A stretch of 37,321 nt of DNA from SIG598 sp045580875. GTDB lineage: Bacteria > Bacillota > Clostridia > Oscillospirales > Acutalibacteraceae. The position numbers and the translations under genes were made by a program. The notes below the pieces were generated by a model. It saw only the letters and a list, made by a program, of their open reading frames with translations, made no database searches and was not told the DNA's origin. The DNA lies in assembly GCA_045580875.1 (NCBI GenBank), contig JAZNOP010000099.1, positions 1 to 37,321 on the forward strand, read 5' to 3'. Positions 34,101-37,321 of the stretch are shown in pieces. The first letter of the stretch is position 1. Each line of letters opens with the position of its first letter.

Positions 34101-34258
34101 AAACTAAAGGCACTATGGAAAGCCTTAACCTTCGTCCTATCGAGCAAGCTAAGATTTCCTGTGCAAAGAAGCTTTTTAATGAGCTTTCCACGAGCAACGT
34201 CAGGTATCATGATGTTGATAGCTATCAATCGCTGTTAAATATCATGAGTACTTTGTGA
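31124..34258 (+). CDS. res: Type III-like restriction helicase-nuclease (Res)
   Basis: The 1044-aa subunit couples ATP-driven movement to DNA cleavage with Mod. Helicase motifs: ETGTGKTY (Walker A, 113-117), ILILDEPQKM (DEPQ at 248-251), LNYSATH, SHSALREGSDNPNVFQICTL and RQEVGRGLRL (motif VI). The C-terminus carries the nuclease: SPDWAIAF (Asp975) and FFIAETKGT (Glu993-x-Lys995), a complete PD-(D/E)XK triad. Length is usual for Res. In classic type III systems res follows mod directly; here two genes intervene. Start overlaps the HEPN stop (ATGA), which supports coupled expression. Confidence 0.93.
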   Translation: MRFNFKIQQYQSDAVDAVVQVFNGQGFYDRISYIRDLGKKKADSQMSFALVDEFGESVDSDSDTGFKNEQIELSDDQLLHNIQKLQSENNIKLSPSLVKDLGRCSLDIEMETGTGKTYVYIKTMFELNKRYGWSKFIVVVPSIAIREGVKKTFEITADHFQEHYGKKARFFVYNSSDLDKLDSFSSGSGINVMIINTQAFASSMNEDKNVEGRAGDAAARIIYSKRDSFGSRRPIDVIAANRPILILDEPQKMGKSDSATQKALKRFNPLFSLNYSATHAKQHNLIYVLDALDAFNKRLVKRIEVKGFEVKNFRGTDSYLYLEQIVVSPKKPPMARLELEIGYNKSINRETRILGEGDNLYYVSQEMEQYKGYTISYIDPVNGTVTFTNGEVIYVGQVVGDVSETDMRRIQIRETILSHFEKEERLFNMGIKTLSLFFIDEVCKYRQYDENGDPVLGEYGVIFEQEYNNILNEYLTLFDTPYQNYLRSTCCDVSSVHRGYFSIDKNGRSIDSKTKKGSEFSDDISAYDLILNNKERLLSLAEPTRFIFSHSALREGSDNPNVFQICTLKHSESNTAKRQEVGRGLRLCVNQSGDRMDAESCGDLVHDINMLTVIASESYTAFVSDLQSDIKKVLYDRPTAATSEYFKGKYVKVGDIPTLIDDKAANAIEFYLISNGYVDMQRKVTDKYRADDEMGTLAPMPEQISHMAEGIHLLIKAVYDDSILEKMFDDGHQTKVRENPFNENFAKKEFQELWRQINHKYAYTVTFDSNELIAKAIAHIDEHLFVSELQYTTSVGKQKAEMSEHEVGRGDSFSTAKTRTQTLKHHEASQVPYDLVGKVAEGTVLTRKTVAQILAGIRQDKLYMFRHNPEEFISKVIRLIKEQKATMIVEHISYSQIDGEYDSTIFTAEKGTQSFDKAYKAEKAIQDYVFTDGTAEKSKERVFAESLDGAEEVCVYAKLPKGFHIPTPVGNYSPDWAIAFHVGTVKHIFFIAETKGTMESLNLRPIEQAKISCAKKLFNELSTSNVRYHDVDSYQSLLNIMSTL

Positions 34259-34331
34259 ACGAGATAGTAAATGTTTTTAAAGTTAAATCACGATATTATT
34301 TACAGTTTTAATTACATATTATTTCTATGAA

Positions 34332-34372
34332 AAGCCCAGAGCTGAGTTAAATCGGCTCTGGGCAACTTTATA
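34332..34372 (+). terminator. Probable terminator after the defence-like operon
   Basis: Nine-bp stem GCCCAGAGC/GCTCTGGGC (34334-34342, 34355-34363) with a 12-nt loop, followed by AACTTTAT. The T-tract is weak. Confidence 0.6.
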
Positions 34373-34390
34373 TTCTGGAGGTAATATGAA

Positions 34391-35500
34391 ATGAAAGAAC
34401 AAACAACCTGCACAATATGCCACGAGCCATATCCGCTCGACCATCTTGTCGAGTTTCATGGTGAGCTATGCTGTCCGAGCTGCCTTGGTGTTGAAACAGT
34501 TTTCTGTATTCATTGCGGTACGCAGATCTGGCGGGACGACAATGCTTGTGATGATGGCACACCACTCTGCCGAAGCTGTTACAACGATTATTACTACTCG
34601 TGCTCTCACTGCGGCAGACTCATCCATCACAACAACGCCTATTTCGCCGCAGATGACGATGAAGAGCCATACTGCCATGACTGCTATCTGCAGTATTGTG
34701 AGAGCCATTCAATTCACGAATACTTCTACAAACCGGAGCCACATTTCTATGGCGACAGCAGCCGCTACTTTGGTGTAGAGCTTGAGATTGACGAAGGCGG
34801 TGAATGCGACTCACACGCTGACCGTGTACTGGACATCGCAAACTGCAACAGACTTGAGCACGTTTACTGTAAGCATGATGGCTCACTTGACGATGGTTTT
34901 GAGATAGTCACACATCCGATGACGCTAAAATACCACACCGAAGAAATGCCGTGGCAGCGTGTGCTTGATACAGTCCGCTCGATGGGATACGTGTCGCACC
35001 GAGCCGGAACCTGTGGTCTGCACGTTCATGTCAACCGTGAATCACTTGGCGCAACCGAAGGAGCAAGAGACGCCTGCATTGCTCGTATTCTCTTCTTCGT
35101 CGAAAAACACTGGGATGAGCTTCTCAAGTTTTCACGTAGATCACGGCGGCAGCTTGAGCGCTGGGCAGCCAGATACGGCTACAAGGATCAGCCGCTCGAA
35201 ATTCTTAATCACGCTAAGAAGAATACCAACTACACTCGCTACTCCTGTATCAATCTGCAGAACGTTTCGACCATAGAATTCCGAATATTCAGAGGCACAC
35301 TAAAATACAATACGCTCATAGCCACATTGCAGCTCGTTGATCGAATCTGCGATGTGGCTCTTTTTATGTCCGATGAGGAAATCAAGGAGCTCTCGTGGAC
35401 AAGCTTTGTTTCAAGCTGCACTCAGCCGGAGCTCGTGCAGTACCTGAAGGAACGTCAGTTATACGTGAATGAACCCGTTGCCGTAGAGGAGGATATGTGA
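34391..35500 (+). CDS. Amidoligase (COOH-NH2 ligase family) with N-terminal zinc ribbons
   Basis: The 369-aa protein begins with about four CxxC-type zinc-binding knuckles (residues 7-102; CTICHEPY, CPSC, CIHCGTQIW, CRSCYNDYYYSCSHCGRLI, CHDC). The amidoligase domain (~125-320) follows: YFGVELEIDEGG, KHDGSLDDGFEIVTHPM, CGLHVHVNRE and TIEFRIFRGTL. The superfamily is predicted to form amide bonds between a carboxylate and an amine using ATP, often beside class II glutamine amidotransferases, as here (the next gene overlaps its stop). That pairing was described by comparative genomics (Aravind group) as making peptide or metabolite modifications; the product is unknown. GGAGG lies upstream of the ATG. 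Confidence 0.85.
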   Translation: MKEQTTCTICHEPYPLDHLVEFHGELCCPSCLGVETVFCIHCGTQIWRDDNACDDGTPLCRSCYNDYYYSCSHCGRLIHHNNAYFAADDDEEPYCHDCYLQYCESHSIHEYFYKPEPHFYGDSSRYFGVELEIDEGGECDSHADRVLDIANCNRLEHVYCKHDGSLDDGFEIVTHPMTLKYHTEEMPWQRVLDTVRSMGYVSHRAGTCGLHVHVNRESLGATEGARDACIARILFFVEKHWDELLKFSRRSRRQLERWAARYGYKDQPLEILNHAKKNTNYTRYSCINLQNVSTIEFRIFRGTLKYNTLIATLQLVDRICDVALFMSDEEIKELSWTSFVSSCTQPELVQYLKERQLYVNEPVAVEEDM

Positions 35501-36441
35501 TGTGCTGTTTATTTGGAATTCTTGATTATGGTCACAATCTCACAGGCAAGCAACGAAATCGAATGATCTCTGTATTGGCAACGGCCTGTGAACTTCGTGG
35601 TACCGATGCAACTGGCATTTCATACAACTCAAGTAACGATCTGCGGATTTTCAAACGACCCATTCCTGCGCACAAGATAAAATTCCGTATACCGGAAGAT
35701 GCTCACTTCATAATGGGGCATACCCGAATGACTACGCAGGGTAACGAAAAATACAACTACAATAATCATCCATTTCCCGGTATGACCAATGATGGTAAGT
35801 TTGCTTTGGCTCATAACGGCGTACTGCGCAATGATATTGAGCTGCGTGCTCAAGAAAAGCTGCCCGAAACAAAAATTGAGACCGACAGCTACATTGCGGT
35901 TCAGCTTATCGAACAGCTAAAGCGACTGGATTTTGCCACTCTGCGTTATATGGCAGAACTACTTGAAGGTTCATTTACGATTACAGTGATGGATACCAAG
36001 GATAATCTGTATTTCATCAAAGGTGATAATCCGATGTGCATATATCACTATCCGGAGCTGGGATTCTACATTTACGCATCAACCGAGGATATTCTGAAGG
36101 AGGCGATAAGGCGTATGCTGTATCGCTCCATCAAGCCGGTAAAGGTTGACATATCGTGTGGAGATATTCTGAAAATTGACAGAAACGGCATACGTTCACT
36201 TTCTCATTTCAACACTGACAGACTTCTTATGTACAGCTACTATCCTTTCTTTTCGTACTCAAGACAGTTTGTCCTGTCCGAAAAGGCGATAAACAACCCT
36301 TTCGAGGATGAGTATCTCGATGAGCTGAAAGCCGTTGCATCAAAGTTTGGCTACTCCGGACAATACATTGATTTCCTGCTTGACGAAGGTCTGACAACAG
36401 ATGACATAGAGGAAATCATATATTGCGGTGAATTTGTGTGA
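35500..36441 (+). CDS. Class II glutamine amidotransferase (Ntn-type)
   Basis: The 313-aa protein starts MCCLFGILDYG, so Met removal would expose the nucleophile Cys2. Other GATase-II marks are RGTDATGISY, GHTRMTTQGN, HNGVLRND and a mid-protein GSFTITVMD and YIYASTEDILKEAI as in GlmS/PurF-type domains. It should free ammonia from glutamine and pass it to a partner; no synthetase or isomerase domain is attached, so the amidoligase upstream is the natural partner. The GTG at 35497 is too close to AGAGGAGG; the ATG at 35500, sharing its A with the upstream TGA, gives the correct Met-Cys. Confidence 0.88.
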   Translation: MCCLFGILDYGHNLTGKQRNRMISVLATACELRGTDATGISYNSSNDLRIFKRPIPAHKIKFRIPEDAHFIMGHTRMTTQGNEKYNYNNHPFPGMTNDGKFALAHNGVLRNDIELRAQEKLPETKIETDSYIAVQLIEQLKRLDFATLRYMAELLEGSFTITVMDTKDNLYFIKGDNPMCIYHYPELGFYIYASTEDILKEAIRRMLYRSIKPVKVDISCGDILKIDRNGIRSLSHFNTDRLLMYSYYPFFSYSRQFVLSEKAINNPFEDEYLDELKAVASKFGYSGQYIDFLLDEGLTTDDIEEIIYCGEFV

Positions 36442-36442
36442 C

Positions 36443-36520
36443 TGTGCCATTAGGGTACACCCATATGGCACACCGAAAAAGTATGCCACATGGGTCGGTA
36501 TTCGTATTTTGGCACATGTC
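36443..36520. promoter_or_regulatory. Res-like repeat region before the small serine resolvase
   Basis: Between the amidotransferase and resolvase genes are four copies of TGTGCCA/TGGCACA-type half-sites. TGTGCCAT (36443-36450) and ATGGCACA (36465-36472) make a perfect inverted pair; TATGCCACAT (36482-36491) and TTGGCACATG (36509-36518) make a looser one. Paired inverted half-sites next to a resolvase gene are how res sites of Tn3/Hin-type enzymes look. Confidence 0.55.
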
Positions 36521-36560
36521 ATTTTGCTCGCTGACCCTATTGAGAATTGAGGTGATTATA

Positions 36561-37115
36561 TTGAAGATAGGCTACATACGAATCAGCACGACAGATCAGA
36601 ACACCGCACGGCAGGAGGTGCTGATGTCGGAGCTTGGTGTTGAGCAGGTGTATATTGACAGAATGAGCGGCAAGAATACCGACCGTCCGGAGCTCAAACG
36701 CATGATGAGCTTTGTGCGTGAGGGTGACACGGTCATTGTCGAATCGATAAGCAGGTTCGCTCGTAATACGCGAGATCTACTCGAGCTTGTCGAACAGCTT
36801 ACAGTAAAGCAGGTCGAGTTTGTGTCAAAGAAAGAGGCCATTGACACATCGACACCAACTGGCAAATTTATGCTGACAGTGTTCGGTGCAGTTGCCGAGC
36901 TGGAGCGTGAATACATACTCCAGCGTCAGCGTGAGGGTATAGCCATAGCAAAGGAGAACGGAGTATACACCGGGCGCAAGGCTATCGAACGGCCTGACTT
37001 TGTGCCGGTTGTGTCACAGTGGCGAAAGGGTCAGATAAAGGCGGTTGAAGCGATGAAAAAGCTCGATATGACACCGAGCACATTTTATAGGAAAGTGAGG
37101 CGAATGAAGCTATGA
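36561..37115 (+). CDS. Small serine recombinase (resolvase/invertase type)
   Basis: The 184-aa protein (TTG start) has the resolvase domain: KIGYIRISTTDQN with catalytic Ser9, DRMSGKNTDRPELKRMM, ESISRFARNTRDLLELV and FGAVAELEREYILQRQREGI. A short C-terminal HTH follows (KAVEAMKKLDMTPSTFYRKVRRM). It would resolve element dimers or invert DNA at the repeat region just upstream. GAGGTG (36549-36554) lies 6 nt before the TTG; the longer open frame runs through the repeat region and lacks an RBS. Its stop overlaps the next small ORF. Confidence 0.9.
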   Translation: MKIGYIRISTTDQNTARQEVLMSELGVEQVYIDRMSGKNTDRPELKRMMSFVREGDTVIVESISRFARNTRDLLELVEQLTVKQVEFVSKKEAIDTSTPTGKFMLTVFGAVAELEREYILQRQREGIAIAKENGVYTGRKAIERPDFVPVVSQWRKGQIKAVEAMKKLDMTPSTFYRKVRRMKL

Positions 37116-37210
37116 GCGAAATCGGACTTTTTATCATCGGATTCACAGTCACGCTGGTGATCTTCTGCGCTGCAGATGTAATCCTGCGGTGCTGCAGAGC
37201 ATCAAAATGA
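37112..37210 (+). CDS. 32-aa membrane peptide, coupled to the resolvase gene
   Basis: ATG overlaps the resolvase stop (ATGA). The product has a single hydrophobic segment (GLFIIGFTVTLVIFCAADVI) and a short basic, Cys-rich tail. No family recognised; small one-TM peptides of this type are common on Clostridial elements and some are unproven ORFs. Confidence 0.45.
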   Translation: MSEIGLFIIGFTVTLVIFCAADVILRCCRASK

Positions 37211-37311
37211 TTGAGGGACTCGCTGCACTGGTGGAGATTTTCACCAAAGGCGTCAGTCTTGCGATCAGCGTAATACTGATGCTCCGCAGGCGATCGGACG
37301 AAAAATCATGA
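37207..37311 (+). CDS. 34-aa peptide, coupled to the preceding small ORF
   Basis: ATG overlaps the stop of the 32-aa ORF (ATGA). The product has a hydrophobic middle and a basic RRRSDEKS end. Another ATG overlaps its own stop at 37308 and runs off the window, so a chain of coupled small genes continues. No family recognised. Confidence 0.4.
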   Translation: MIEGLAALVEIFTKGVSLAISVILMLRRRSDEKS

Positions 37312-37321
37312 TACATACAAA

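Larger units (their letters stand above)
16677..37321. mobile_element. Integrated mobilizable element (left end in window, right end beyond it)
   Basis: Evidence for an element: a host gene broken at ~16677, a large serine recombinase, an excisionase-like HTH protein, a relaxase, a small serine resolvase and defence cargo. No type IV secretion genes are visible, so within the window it looks mobilizable rather than self-conjugative. The missing 5' part of the deacetylase gene should mark the right end outside the window. Confidence 0.7.

Noticed and set aside
22187..34258. Calling the operon DISARM or BREX
   Set aside because: A PLD-like/SNF2 helicase and a methyltransferase recall DISARM, but no DUF1998 (DrmB) protein is present; there is no PglZ or BrxC-like gene for BREX.
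36438..36560. N-terminal extension of the small resolvase
   Set aside because: It would run through the inverted half-sites, lacks an RBS and precedes the standard KIGYIRIS start, which has GAGGTG 6 nt upstream of its TTG.
16677..37321. Element as a prophage
   Set aside because: No capsid, tail, portal, terminase or lysis genes are visible; a relaxase and resolvase point to a mobilizable element.

Overview
The window reads as a Gram-positive gut or rumen anaerobe of the Ruminococcus type (Oscillospiraceae). This is inferred from gene content (a lipoprotein GH5 glucanase, a GH51 arabinofuranosidase, an AI-2E transporter, a DUF6171 protein), strong GGAGG ribosome binding sites, sigma-A promoters (TTGACA-17-TATAAT type) and tidy hairpin terminators. 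No rRNA, tRNA or CRISPR array was found.

Left part (1-16.7 kb), ordinary chromosome. It starts with the end of an IS3-type insertion sequence. Next come a LacI-family repressor, an AI-2E family transporter and an aromatic-acid-exporter (FUSC-like) protein. On the minus strand follow a secreted GH5 enzyme, a fused ABC ATPase/FtsX permease, a polytopic membrane protein, and a metal-efflux pair: a CadC/SmtB-type ArsR repressor with a two-HMA P1B ATPase, both with visible operators. On the plus strand, a GH51 arabinofuranosidase, a zinc-ribbon DUF6171 protein and a FucI/AraA-fold isomerase form an arabinoside-use cluster closed by a strong bidirectional terminator.

Right part (16.68 kb to the end), an integrated mobile element whose right end lies outside the window. 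Its left end cuts a polysaccharide deacetylase gene: the last ~85 codons remain at 16423-16677 and then homology stops. The element carries a protein that looks like a degenerate SF3/D5 helicase, a large serine recombinase translationally coupled to a 40-codon ORF, an excisionase-like HTH protein, a small SANT-like/Cys-rich protein, a repeat-rich 400-bp region that may hold oriT, and a minimal 162-aa relaxase.

The main cargo (22.1-34.3 kb) is a co-directional seven-gene defence-like operon. In order it encodes a SNF2 helicase with a degenerate PLD-like N-terminus and a fused C-terminal DUF2493 (SLOG) domain; DUF4391; an unknown protein with a PD-(D/E)XK-like ExK motif; a type III Mod methyltransferase; a one-TM protein; a HEPN (RX4H) protein; and a type III Res helicase-nuclease. 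Mod and Res are therefore separated by a membrane/HEPN pair. The unknown protein, the Mod target-recognition region and the TM/HEPN pair look more AT-rich and differ in codon use from the helicase, DUF4391, Mod flanks and Res. This suggests a fixed backbone with exchangeable modules, and it is the best candidate here for an undescribed system.

Behind it lie an amidoligase plus class II glutamine amidotransferase pair (a predicted peptide- or metabolite-modifying pathway), a small serine resolvase preceded by a res-like repeat region, and a chain of very small ORFs joined by ATGA overlaps running off the window.
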